Assembly (NCBI RefSeq): GCF_000429465.1
Contig: NZ_AUBX01000010.1
Location: forward strand, 558,001-622,000
DNA: 64,000 nucleotides
Source of the DNA: Algoriphagus vanfongensis DSM 17529
GTDB lineage: Bacteria > Bacteroidota > Bacteroidia > Cytophagales > Cyclobacteriaceae
Direction of reading: 5' to 3'
The notes below the pieces were generated by a model. The model was given only the letters and a program-made list of their open reading frames with translations. It was not told the DNA's origin and did no database searches. Positions 25,424-34,236 of this stretch are shown here, piece after piece. The position numbers and the translations under genes were made by a program. Position 1 is the stretch's first letter, and each line of letters starts with the position of its first letter.

Positions 25424-26587
25424 TTAAACACTAGCAAGTTTAGCTTTTGAGCTTGAACTTTTGGCAGTAGGTTTTTTAGCCTTGTATTTTCTTCCCCACC
25501 ATATCAAAAAGCCGGTGACCGGCAGCGAGGCAATGATAGCACTCAAGAAAAAGGCCAACACTTTGCCTGGTAATCCACCTATCGCTCCTACATGGATATC
25601 ATAGTTCATCTTTTGTAGCTTATCTGCCACGCTGGCCTCGTCTACCCTTCCCCACATGTGATCTACAGACAATTCCTCCATCGTGTATTGGTCAAAATAA
25701 CGATAGTCGATTTTCCAATATGTGCTTGCATCAGGATTGGCATTGGCAGCTATCGCACCATGAGCCAACTCCGGTGGATGCACCTCGATATATTCCGCAT
25801 CAGGATATTCGGCATTCATCTTGACCCAAACCTGATCGAGTACGGGGATGTCAGCATTGTAGGTTTGAGTCGAATCAGAAAGTGGCGTGTAGTACTCTAT
25901 AAATTGTTTACCCCCTGAAGTGAGTGCATAGTAGCCATCTCTAAACCAAATAAATCCCCACACGAGGCCTGTGATTGCAAAAACCAATGCAAAAGTCATC
26001 ACATAAAATCCCAATACCTGGTGCAGATCGTAGTTTTTCCTTCTCCATCGAGCATTCCACTTGATAGAAAATGCTTGTTTGTAGTTTTTCTTTTTGGGCC
26101 ACCAAAGTACTAGACCCGTCAAAACCATCACCAAAAAGATCAAAGTGAAGCTCGCCACCACAGGCTGCCCGACCTCAGGAGGTAGCCAAAGATAGAAATG
26201 ACCATCTAATACAATACGGAAAAAGTCAGCATACTCGTCCTTCAACTCGATCAACTCACCAGAATAGGGATTGATATAGGCAATCTGATAGTGGTCAAAT
26301 CCTTCTCCATAACTGAAAAAGATACCTTGGGCAGATCGCTCAGCAGTGGGATAGAGCACTGCGTGTAGGTGTCCTTCCGGGAACGCTTCCTGTGCAATTT
26401 TGCTGATTTGACTGGGAGGTAAGACGGGACTGTCCTGAGGCTCCACAAAAAAGTGGGAATAGGTCAAATCTTTGATTTCGGCCTGAAAGGCATAGATACA
26501 GCCAGTCACAGCTACTATAAATACGACCAAGCCGGATGATAGACCAAGCCATAGGTGTATTTTACCAAGAGTTTTTTTTAAGCTCAC
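25424..26587 (-). CDS. PepSY-associated transmembrane protein (second copy)
   Basis: 387-residue inner-membrane protein of the PepSY_TM family, shorter than the one at 19112. The first helix carries the typical KIHLWLGLSSGLVVFIVAVTGCIYAF. A PepSY-like periplasmic segment follows (SQISKIAQEAFPEGHLHAVLYP, about 60-80). Helices with VLTGLVLWWPKKK, YDLHQVLGFYVMTFALVFAITGLVWGFIWF, IHVGAIGGLPGKVLAFFLSAIIASLPVTGFLIWWGRK complete the fold. The histidines in the helices (H12, the DLHQ and IHVG ones) are conserved in the family and may hold heme. The C-terminal tail is basic and low-complexity (KAKKPTAKSSSSKAKLASV). It has its own terminator and sits alone; a link to siderophore uptake is inferred from the family only. 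Confidence 0.88.
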   Translation of the reverse strand: MSLKKTLGKIHLWLGLSSGLVVFIVAVTGCIYAFQAEIKDLTYSHFFVEPQDSPVLPPSQISKIAQEAFPEGHLHAVLYPTAERSAQGIFFSYGEGFDHYQIAYINPYSGELIELKDEYADFFRIVLDGHFYLWLPPEVGQPVVASFTLIFLVMVLTGLVLWWPKKKNYKQAFSIKWNARWRRKNYDLHQVLGFYVMTFALVFAITGLVWGFIWFRDGYYALTSGGKQFIEYYTPLSDSTQTYNADIPVLDQVWVKMNAEYPDAEYIEVHPPELAHGAIAANANPDASTYWKIDYRYFDQYTMEELSVDHMWGRVDEASVADKLQKMNYDIHVGAIGGLPGKVLAFFLSAIIASLPVTGFLIWWGRKYKAKKPTAKSSSSKAKLASV

Positions 26588-26743
26588 AGAGAGATCAATT
26601 AGATAAAGAAGGAACAGGGTTTAAGACAGTGTAACTACCACTTTCTTCCATGCTCTGGATTTATTCAGGGATTTGAACCTACAATAATATTACTTAGACT
26701 AATTCTAAACAAAATTTGATCCAGTTTTTCCTTCTTTGCTAGC

Positions 26744-27481
26744 TTAAATCTTCCCCAGTTCTCGTAAGAGCTCTTCTTTCCGTCTGGAAGCTACCTCCAC
26801 CTCCGTTCCATCCTTTAAGATTACATAGCCACCCTTCCCTCTATGGTAAAACTTCACCTCTTGAAGATTGACCAAATGGCTATTGTGAATCCTGAAAAAA
26901 CCATGTCCTGAAAGCAGTCTTTCAAACTCCTTAAGTGTCTTCGAAACAGTCAGCTTTCGACCTTCTTTGATAAAAAGATGGGTATAATTGACATCTGCCT
27001 GACAACGGATAATGTCTTGATGCGCTACATATTCGGTACCAAACTGCATGGGAATCGCTATTTTTTTAAAGTTTTGGGCTGGTTGGAGATAGTCCATCAA
27101 TCTCTCCAGATCCAAAGACTTCTTTTGATCTGTCACCTTTATCACCGCTTGAGCCAGATCGTCTGCATCTATTGGTTTGAGCAAATAATCCATGGCCGAA
27201 TGCTTGATCGCCTGAAGCGCATAGGCTTCATGAGCTGTGGTGAAAATTATCTTGAAGTCTATCTTACTGAGCTGCGCCAACAAATCAAATGCACTCATTT
27301 CTCCCAGTTCCACATCCAAAAAAATTAAATCCGGACTGACATGATTCAGGTATTCGATTGCCTTTTGAGGATTGGCTATCCATTCTAGCAAGGCCAATTC
27401 ATGCGAGTGATTTTGCTTCAGAAGTAAGCTTAACCTCTCGGCACTTTGGGGCTCATCTTCTATGATCAGACATCGAATCAT
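26744..27481 (-). CDS. LytTR-family response regulator
   Basis: 245-residue response regulator. The receiver domain (1-120) has the acidic pocket IIEDEP, the phospho-acceptor Asp in DLIFLDVELG (about D55), Thr in IIFTTAH and Lys in YLLKPI. The C-terminal LytTR DNA-binding domain (about 145-245) carries YTHLFIKEGRKLTVSKTLKE, FFRIHNSHLVNLQEV and VEVASRRKEELL. It overlaps the sensor kinase stop codon (TGATG), so translation is coupled. Its partner kinase is interrupted by an amber codon, so this regulator may be unphosphorylated or controlled by another kinase in this strain. Confidence 0.93.
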   Translation of the reverse strand: MIRCLIIEDEPQSAERLSLLLKQNHSHELALLEWIANPQKAIEYLNHVSPDLIFLDVELGEMSAFDLLAQLSKIDFKIIFTTAHEAYALQAIKHSAMDYLLKPIDADDLAQAVIKVTDQKKSLDLERLMDYLQPAQNFKKIAIPMQFGTEYVAHQDIIRCQADVNYTHLFIKEGRKLTVSKTLKEFERLLSGHGFFRIHNSHLVNLQEVKFYHRGKGGYVILKDGTEVEVASRRKEELLRELGKI

Positions 27482-29544
27482 CAGTTTTCAAAATTTGGAT
27501 AAGGTGAGCAGGTTAATTTGATTTCAAATCCGGGAGAAAGATTGCGCCAAGACATCAACCATTCGCTTCCTTGTCTTCGGGTTTGGAGGTTGGCTAGTCG
27601 ATTTTTCACCAGATTCATACCCATGGACTGATGTTTTTGGCGAGTAGGAAACGCATCCTGCATGCCCACACCGTTGTCCTGAAGAATGAGCTGGAGGGTA
27701 TCATTTTCCAACTCGCCTAAAAGAACAATCTCCCCTGCATGCTCCATAGGTGAGATGCCATGCCAAAGGCTATTTTCCACGAGTGGCTGAAGCAAAAGCG
27801 GTGGAATCATCAACTGCTCGGGAGCTATCCCTGCTCCCAACCGAACTGAAAAGTTGACATTTTTCCCCAATCGTAAAGCCTCTAAGGCTATGTAATCCTG
27901 CAGCAAGTCGATCTCTTCCTGCAAGGAAATTTCCTTTTGCTCTGAAAACTCCAAAATCCTCCGGATCAGTTTGGAAAACTTGGTCAAATACCGATCTGCC
28001 TCTACACTTTGATTTTTCAGGAGAAAATTACTGATTGAACTCAGCGCATTGAAGATAAAATGTGGGTTCATCTGAGCCTTGAGCGCTTTGAGCTCAAGTT
28101 CGGCAGCTTGAGTTCTAAACTCCGCCTCTAACTTTTCTCTTCTACTTTTATTTTGTTGGCGCAGAGAAAAGTAACTAATCCCAGCGAGTAAAAGTAAACC
28201 CATGATTCCGATCAAATACAGGCTGGAGCGGAGGCGAGCTTGCTCTTTTTCGGACTCCAGGACTCGCTTTTCAGCTTCAAATCCGGCTTTCAATTCCTTT
28301 TCTTTTGCCTCAAACTCATATCCGATCTGGGCACCGATCAGTTTCCGCTCATTTTCATCATTGAAAATACTATCCTGAAAAACCTTGTAGCGCCGATAGG
28401 CCTCCAAACTTGACTGATAAGAACCCTCCGACTCGAGTGATTCTGAAAGAGCCAACCAAGCTGCCTGTTGAGCTTCCAAGGAACCAGATTGCTCGGCAAG
28501 TTTGACAGCTTCTTGCTGGAGTGCCAAAACTTTCTGCTGCGATTTGGACTGCATCTGCCACACATCTGATAGCTGAAGCAATACTTTTGACAAATTCAAA
28601 ATCTCCCCTACCTCGAGATAAAAACTGCGGGCGCTATCCAAATATTTCTCCGCTGCATCGAGATCTTCGTTCTCCATTTCAATGATTCCCAAAGTACTGA
28701 AATCTGACGCGATTCTTCGCTTATTTCCGATAGATCGATTCACTTCCAAGGCCTTCCTGATATAGCTTTCTGCCTGAAGCAAATCACCCTGAAGCTGCTT
28801 CACGGCACTGAGATTACCCAAAATCGAAGCCTCAGACTGCTTCAATCCTTCCTTTTCAGCAATCTCCAAAGCTTGGTAATAGTACGATTCTGCTTCCTCG
28901 TAAGCGGCTCTATTTTTCTGCACCAAGCCAAGATTTATGAAGAGCTGGCACCTCTCCTGATAGTCGCTAGCCTGAGTGGACGCCAAGGCTTGTAGAAAAT
29001 ACTCCTGAGCCTTTGGGTAATCTGCCAAAGCCAAAAACACCACTCCAGTATTGGATAGGCTATTGATGATGTTTTTTTTCAGGTCCAGTTCCTTAAAAAT
29101 CGCCGTAGCCGCTTCATGACTTTGGATCGCCTCCCGGTAGTTGGCTCGATTGTACTGGATCAGAGCGATATTATTGATGGCACTTGCCTGTCCTTTTTTG
29201 TAACCTGATCGCTGATGTGCATCTAATACCTGCTCAAAATGGATCAAAGCCAATGAATCCTCCCCTTGATACCAATAATTGATGCCTTTGTAGTTGATCG
29301 CAGAAGTAGCCAGAGATGCTTCCTGAAGATCCTAAGCCAATGCCCACGCTGAATCCGCATAAGTATGGCCTATGGCCGGTTGGATGATGGCATATTCAAA
29401 AGCCAGTTCGTTGTATAAATGAGCTCGTAAGGAATCAGAGATTGCTGATTTCCTCACTTCCTGAAGCAAAGAATCTATCCTCTTTTGTCCAAAGACTGAG
29501 GAAAATGCCCAAAGCCAAAAAACAACAACCAGAGACCTTTTCAT
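27481..29544 (-). pseudogene. TPR-containing LytS-type sensor histidine kinase, interrupted by an in-frame TAG
   Basis: One reading frame from an ATG at 29544 to a TGA at 27481, broken by TAG at 29332-29334. Before it: signal peptide MKRSLVVVFWLWAFSSVFG and the start of a TPR solenoid (...ADSAWALA). After it the same frame continues without loss: DLQEASLATSAINYKGINYW, then several TPR units, a membrane helix (LYLIGIMGLLLLAGISYF), a coiled coil, the His_kinase domain with NPHFIFNALSSISNF (phospho-acceptor His), and an HATPase domain with VENSLWHG and DNGVGMQ. A single change from AAG or CAG would restore it. The downstream 590 residues could be made from an internal start, but would lack the signal peptide. 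Coupled to the LytTR regulator. A candidate promoter is TATCTTTTG at 29562-29570 (minus strand). Confidence 0.85.
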
Positions 29545-29645
29545 ACCAGCAAAAAACCAAACAAAAGATACACAATTATCTCATAAAGAGTCTGGCCATT
29601 CGATAAAAAGGATTCTTAAAAAATTCTGATTTTCAGTAGGTTTAA

Positions 29646-30236
29646 TTACGGAATTTGGTTGACGAGAGGAAGCCGGAATATTCCTGAGCTGATCACCAAC
29701 TCCTCATCTCCACGGCCTGTCACATTGGACATAGGACCAAGCAGATTTCCGGTGAAGACGCCTTCCACATACTCGGGTGTAATTGCAGTAAAACGCAATG
29801 ACGCATCATCGGTGATTTTCATTCCTGCGATCTCACGTTGACGGAGAACTGCATTGTACAAATTGCCTTCCGAATCCGCATAATTCATATGAATCCTCAC
29901 TGATGGAGCTCCATTTATCGAGAAAAGATCTTGCATTTCATAGCTTTGACCTACTACAAAGGGTTCGTTATTCCACAAATAAATATTGAAGAAATCCCTG
30001 GTGCCATCACTTCCTTCTCCCAAGATAATGGTGCTGGCAAGATACAAACCTGTACTTTGATCCAAGGAAAAACCCATCGGCTGGATAGGACTATCAATAC
30101 TATAGGCTACAGCTGTGCCATTGGCCTGAAATTTCACATACCAATCTGACTCTGGCTGCGGATCCTCGCCGCTGCTACAGGAGTGTAGAGTCAGCGCTAG
30201 TCCGACTATTAAAAACAAAAGATGCCGATTTTTCAT
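29646..30236 (-). CDS. Putative lipoprotein, unknown function
   Basis: 196 residues from the ATG at 30236, which begins a lipoprotein signal (MKNRHLLFLIVGLALTLHSC, lipid-modified C20); an ATG 75 bp upstream adds unlikely residues. The mature protein is beta-rich and acidic, with DPQPESDWYVKFQANG at the start and an FTGNLLGPMSN motif near the end. It resembles short Bacteroidota lipoproteins of the DUF6252 kind in its layout (FQANGTAVAYS... EGVFTG), but I am not sure. It lies between the sensor kinase and a divergent hydrolase gene, with 211 bp of divergent promoter region. Confidence 0.7.
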   Translation of the reverse strand: MKNRHLLFLIVGLALTLHSCSSGEDPQPESDWYVKFQANGTAVAYSIDSPIQPMGFSLDQSTGLYLASTIILGEGSDGTRDFFNIYLWNNEPFVVGQSYEMQDLFSINGAPSVRIHMNYADSEGNLYNAVLRQREIAGMKITDDASLRFTAITPEYVEGVFTGNLLGPMSNVTGRGDEELVISSGIFRLPLVNQIP

Positions 30237-30447
30237 TTTTTGATGAAAACTAGCCTTTTCTATCTTCCAGCTCCAGTCGCATTTATTAGTTGTGAAGGTG
30301 TATTGATTCACTGCTTGAATTCTTTGATTTTCCTAAAGGCCTGCGATTCTTCTGCATTACTTATCTGATTTTCAAAGCCAAACATTAGTCCAAATAGATC
30401 TTTTTCAGGTATCTTTTAGTGAACCATAGACCTGATTCCATTTCGAT

Positions 30448-31890
30448 ATGTTTTTCAAATCCTTCAAAATTCATCTTGCCTCCTGCGTCTGCCTCTGGCT
30501 AGCCTTCTCCTGCGATTCTAAATCGCCTATTGAAGAGACTCCACCACAAATTGAGTTCGGAAGCTTGTTGGAGCAATATGTACAGAGTCCAGATTCTTCT
30601 TTTCGATATGAGATTGTCCACCAAACCGAGCTAGAAGGTTTTGATTACGTGGTTTTGAAAATGATTTCACAACACTGGCTGAGTAAGGAACTAGTCGATG
30701 AAACAGAATGGTGGCACTGGGTATCGATACTTATTCCCAAAGACAGCCCGCATCACACCGGTATGATGTGGATAGGTGGAGGAAGCAGAAGCACCAAGCT
30801 TCCTACGAAGCCCAACCAACTGATCTTGGCCGCGGCGACACAGACTAATTCTGTAGTGGCTCAGATTCACAATGTCCCATTCCAGCCTTTAACCTTTGCG
30901 GATGATCACGAAGGAGAAAGAACGGAAGATGCCATCATCGCCTATGGCTGGAGAAAATTCCTCGAAGGAGGAGCCAAAGATGAAGATGCTATTTGGTTGG
31001 CACGATTTCCCATGACAAAAGCCGTCAAATTGGCCTTGGATGCAGTATCTGAGGTCGTCAACTCCCGCAGAGAAACCAAACTTGAAACATTCTTGGTAGC
31101 TGGAGCATCCAAAAGAGGCTGGACTACCTGGACTACTGCGGCCACTGATGACCGAGTGATAGCGATCGCTCCGGTGGTGATCGATATGCTCAACTTAGAA
31201 GAATCTTTTGTTCATCATTGGAAAAATTACGGGTTTTGGGCACCTGCTGTAGGAAACTATGTCAGCGAAGGAGTAATGGAATGGTTGGGAACACCAGAGT
31301 TTGATAGACTTCTGGAACTAACGGAACCTTATTCTTTTATAGATAGTCTGCGCATCCCCAAACTTCTGATCAATGCTGCTGGAGATCAGTTTTTCCAACC
31401 AGACAGCTGGGAGTTTTACTGGAAGGATTTACAGGGAGAAAAACACATGCAATACGTTCCCAACTTTGGCCATGACCTGAGTGATTCGGATGCCTTCCCC
31501 AATTTGATTGCATTTTATGCTTCAATTTTGAATCAAACCCCACGACCAAAATACGAGTGGGAAGTCACCGAGGATCAGATCGTCGTCAAGCTGGACCCTG
31601 ACAATCTTCCCAAATCTGTCAAGCTTTGGTCCGCGCTAAATCCGCTGGCCAGAGATTTTAGAATCGATGAGTTCGGGCCCAATTGGGTAGCTGAGGACAT
31701 TCCTATTCAATCTCGAGAAGAACTCAAAATCAATCTCATAGAACCTCAAGAAGGCTTTAGAGCATATTTTGTTGAGATGACTTTTGTAGGGCAAAGCCCC
31801 CTGAAAGTCACCTCTGGCGTAGAAGTAGTTCCTAGGACTTACCCTTTTGAAGCATTTGAGCCTAGTAGGAATCAGGCTCAGGAAAATTGA
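30448..31890 (+). CDS. PhoPQ-activated pathogenicity-related (PqaA-type) alpha/beta hydrolase
   Basis: 480-residue exported protein of the PhoPQ_related (AprA/PqaA) family. A lipoprotein-like signal MFFKSFKIHLASCVCLWLAFSC ends at C22. Seen: EWWHWVSILIPKD, MMWIGGGSRS, IAYGWRKFLE, then the nucleophile elbow VAGASKRGWTTW (Ser in GASKRG), APVVIDMLN, the acid in NAAGDQFFQPD and His in VPNFGHDLS, i.e. a complete Ser-Asp-His set. The C-terminal third is a beta-rich domain. Biochemical activity is unknown for the family; it is widespread in Bacteroidota. It starts a run of + strand genes with a sialidase-like protein and a lyase, 135 bp upstream of the next start. Confidence 0.88.
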   Translation: MFFKSFKIHLASCVCLWLAFSCDSKSPIEETPPQIEFGSLLEQYVQSPDSSFRYEIVHQTELEGFDYVVLKMISQHWLSKELVDETEWWHWVSILIPKDSPHHTGMMWIGGGSRSTKLPTKPNQLILAAATQTNSVVAQIHNVPFQPLTFADDHEGERTEDAIIAYGWRKFLEGGAKDEDAIWLARFPMTKAVKLALDAVSEVVNSRRETKLETFLVAGASKRGWTTWTTAATDDRVIAIAPVVIDMLNLEESFVHHWKNYGFWAPAVGNYVSEGVMEWLGTPEFDRLLELTEPYSFIDSLRIPKLLINAAGDQFFQPDSWEFYWKDLQGEKHMQYVPNFGHDLSDSDAFPNLIAFYASILNQTPRPKYEWEVTEDQIVVKLDPDNLPKSVKLWSALNPLARDFRIDEFGPNWVAEDIPIQSREELKINLIEPQEGFRAYFVEMTFVGQSPLKVTSGVEVVPRTYPFEAFEPSRNQAQEN

Positions 31891-32025
31891 GAGTTCAGAG
31901 AAGTAGAAGAGTTCCTTGCTATACGAACAGCAAAAAACCTCCAGTAACTACGGGATGGATGAGTGATATAATTCACCTTTTTTGGTAGTTTGAGACCTTG
32001 TTTATAATCTATTATTTCCTTGATC

Positions 32026-33030
32026 ATGCATTTGTTCCTTTATCTCGTAGGCCTTTCATCACTTTTTTGGGCGATGATTTCCCCAGAAAAACCAAGCCCA
32101 AAAGTCATCACATCTGAGTTTATTTATGAATCAGCCCCCTTCCCATCCTGCCATGCCTCCACCCTGATAGAGACACCCGAGGGAATCATGGCGTCCTGGT
32201 TTGGCGGGACCTACGAAAGACATCCCGACGTCAGCATCTATACTGCTCTGAGATCCTCTGGCGGCTGGTCGCAGCCAGATATGGTGGCAGATGGAGTAGA
32301 AAATGAGGTATTCAGAAATCCAACTTGGAATCCCGTCTTATTTCATACCCAGCCTGGCGAATTGGTTCTATTTTACAAAGAAGGCCCTAATCCTAGGGAA
32401 TGGTGGGGACTCTACAAAAGCTCACAGGACGAAGGAAAAACCTGGTCCAAAGCTGTTCAAATTCCACCCGGATTTTTGGGGCCGGTCAAAAACAAAAGTG
32501 TGCAGCTATCCAATGGCAAACTGCTCCATCCCAGCAGCTATGAAATCAATGGAGTCTGGACTTCCCATGTAGAGATCACAGATCCTGAATTGGAAACCTG
32601 GGAAAAACATGAATTAACTGGACCCTTTGGAGCGATTCAGCCCACTATTTTATTTCATGCGGATGGCAAATTACAGATCCTTTGCCGTACCCAGCAGAAT
32701 GTGATCGCTACTGCTTGGTCCTCTGACAATGGGGAAACATGGACTGAACTGGAATCCACCGGCCTGGTACACAACAACTCCGGGATCGATGCGGTCACTT
32801 TGGAAAATGGATACCACCTCTTACTCTGTAATCCCATCCCAAAAGGTCGTCAGAAACTAAGCCTGCTAGGCTCAGCCGACGGAAAAAACTGGGAAGAAGT
32901 TCTGGTTTTAGAGGATGAAAAAGAGGGAGAGTTTAGCTATCCTGCCATCATCCAAGCCAAAGATGGCACCGTGCATCTCACCTATACCTGGAACCGAGAA
33001 AAGATCAAATATGTCCATCTCAGCTTATAA
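32026..33030 (+). CDS. BNR-repeat sialidase-like protein
   Basis: Exported six-bladed propeller protein of 334 residues, starting at the ATG 32026 (a TTG two codons upstream is possible). Signal about 1-18. The N-terminal SCHASTLIETPEGIMASWFGGTYERHPDVSIY is the family phrase of the BNR_2 sialidase-like group, which lacks the F/YRIP motif. Asp boxes are SSQDEGKTW and SSDNGETW. AIQPTILFHADGKLQILCRT and NSGIDAVTLENGYHLL also fit. It may be an exo-alpha-sialidase or a glycosidase acting on another sugar. It is followed after 6 bp by a DapA/NanA-family lyase, which makes a sialic-acid- or keto-sugar-catabolic pair likely, though not proven. Confidence 0.82.
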   Translation: MHLFLYLVGLSSLFWAMISPEKPSPKVITSEFIYESAPFPSCHASTLIETPEGIMASWFGGTYERHPDVSIYTALRSSGGWSQPDMVADGVENEVFRNPTWNPVLFHTQPGELVLFYKEGPNPREWWGLYKSSQDEGKTWSKAVQIPPGFLGPVKNKSVQLSNGKLLHPSSYEINGVWTSHVEITDPELETWEKHELTGPFGAIQPTILFHADGKLQILCRTQQNVIATAWSSDNGETWTELESTGLVHNNSGIDAVTLENGYHLLLCNPIPKGRQKLSLLGSADGKNWEEVLVLEDEKEGEFSYPAIIQAKDGTVHLTYTWNREKIKYVHLSL

Positions 33031-33036
33031 AACCCT

Positions 33037-33969
33037 ATGAGCCTTGCCTTGCCTCTCAAGGGGATTTTTCCTCCGCTGGTGACTCCACTGTTGCCGGATT
33101 TTACATTGGATAGTTTTTCTCTCAAAAAAATCCTACAGCAAATAATAGATGCTGGAGCTCATGGAGTTTTCATTCTGGGAACCACCGGGGAGTCTTCTTC
33201 TCTTTCCCAGAAAATCAAAATCCAGCTCATCCGAGAAACTTGCAAACTAGTCGATGGAAAAATCCCAGTGCTGGTAGGTATCACTGATTGTGCCTTGGGC
33301 AATAGCCTAGAGCTGGCCGAGATGGCAAAGAATTACGGAGCAGATGCTGTAGTCGCCGCACCTCCTTTCTATATGAATATCAGCCAGGAAGATTTGGAGA
33401 AATACTATAAGGATCTTGCAAACCGATGTGATTTACCTTTGGTACTCTACACGATCCCCTCTCATGCCAAAACACCGATAGAGATCCGTACAGCACAAAA
33501 ACTGGCTGCTCATCCCAATATAATTGGCCTGAAAGACAGTACTGGAAATCCCGATTACTTGAGAGCACTGGCAGCAGCTTTTGCTTCACTACCTGACTTT
33601 AGTCTTTTGGTAGGGCCAGAGGAGATGCTACTGGAGGCGATGGATCTCGGCTTTCATGGCGGAGTTAGCGGAGGAGCCAATGCTTTCCCGGCACTCTATG
33701 TCCGCTGCTACGAGTACTACCAAAACAATGAAAAAGCCAAAGCACAGGAAATACAATCCCTAATCCATGAACTGAGTAGAGAACTTTACCAGCATGTAGA
33801 GCATCCAAGTGCCTACTTGAAGGGACTGAAAGAATGCATGAAGCTGAATCATCTTTCAGGGGGAATATTATCTCCACCACTGCGTGGTTTTTCGGAAGAA
33901 GAGAGACTAAGTTTTCACAAGAAGTTTGAAAAAGTAAAACTAAAAATCCAAAGAATCTTGGAGTCATGA
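33037..33969 (+). CDS. DapA/NanA-superfamily lyase (dihydrodipicolinate synthase-like)
   Basis: Cytosolic class I aldolase of 310 residues. GTTGESSSLS binds the substrate carboxylate, the tyrosine of LVLYTIPSH is the proton relay, and the lysine of GLKDSTGN (about K165) forms the Schiff base. The N-acetylneuraminate lyase and dihydrodipicolinate synthase groups share these motifs. The YTIPSH context is not diagnostic, so N-acetylneuraminate lyase, a keto-deoxy-sugar aldolase or DapA are all possible. Its placement 6 bp after a sialidase-like gene favours sugar acid catabolism. The start at 33037 is supported by the immediate SLALPLKGIFPPLVTPL beta-strand. Confidence 0.88.
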   Translation: MSLALPLKGIFPPLVTPLLPDFTLDSFSLKKILQQIIDAGAHGVFILGTTGESSSLSQKIKIQLIRETCKLVDGKIPVLVGITDCALGNSLELAEMAKNYGADAVVAAPPFYMNISQEDLEKYYKDLANRCDLPLVLYTIPSHAKTPIEIRTAQKLAAHPNIIGLKDSTGNPDYLRALAAAFASLPDFSLLVGPEEMLLEAMDLGFHGGVSGGANAFPALYVRCYEYYQNNEKAKAQEIQSLIHELSRELYQHVEHPSAYLKGLKECMKLNHLSGGILSPPLRGFSEEERLSFHKKFEKVKLKIQRILES

Positions 33970-34236
33970 ATCAGCCGCTCCCCTATGAAAGCTGCTTGAT
34001 CCTATACTTCCTCTAGAATTGACTGGAAAGGACCTTAAGACAGACAAAATTGGACCAATCCAGTTCTTTGGCCGCTTAAAGCATTTTCATGATTACCATT
34101 ACCAACCTGAGTTTTTAAGGAAACAAAAAAATAACAGGCATTTTCAACCATTTAAATAGTATTATTTCGAAAAAAAGGACTGAACACCTACCTTCAATTC
34201 ACTTAGATAACAAAAACCCTATAAATATAAAGTCTT

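Noticed and set aside
28338..28565. Possible separate small genes inside the sensor kinase
   Set aside because: They are alternative frames of the kinase sequence without conserved character.
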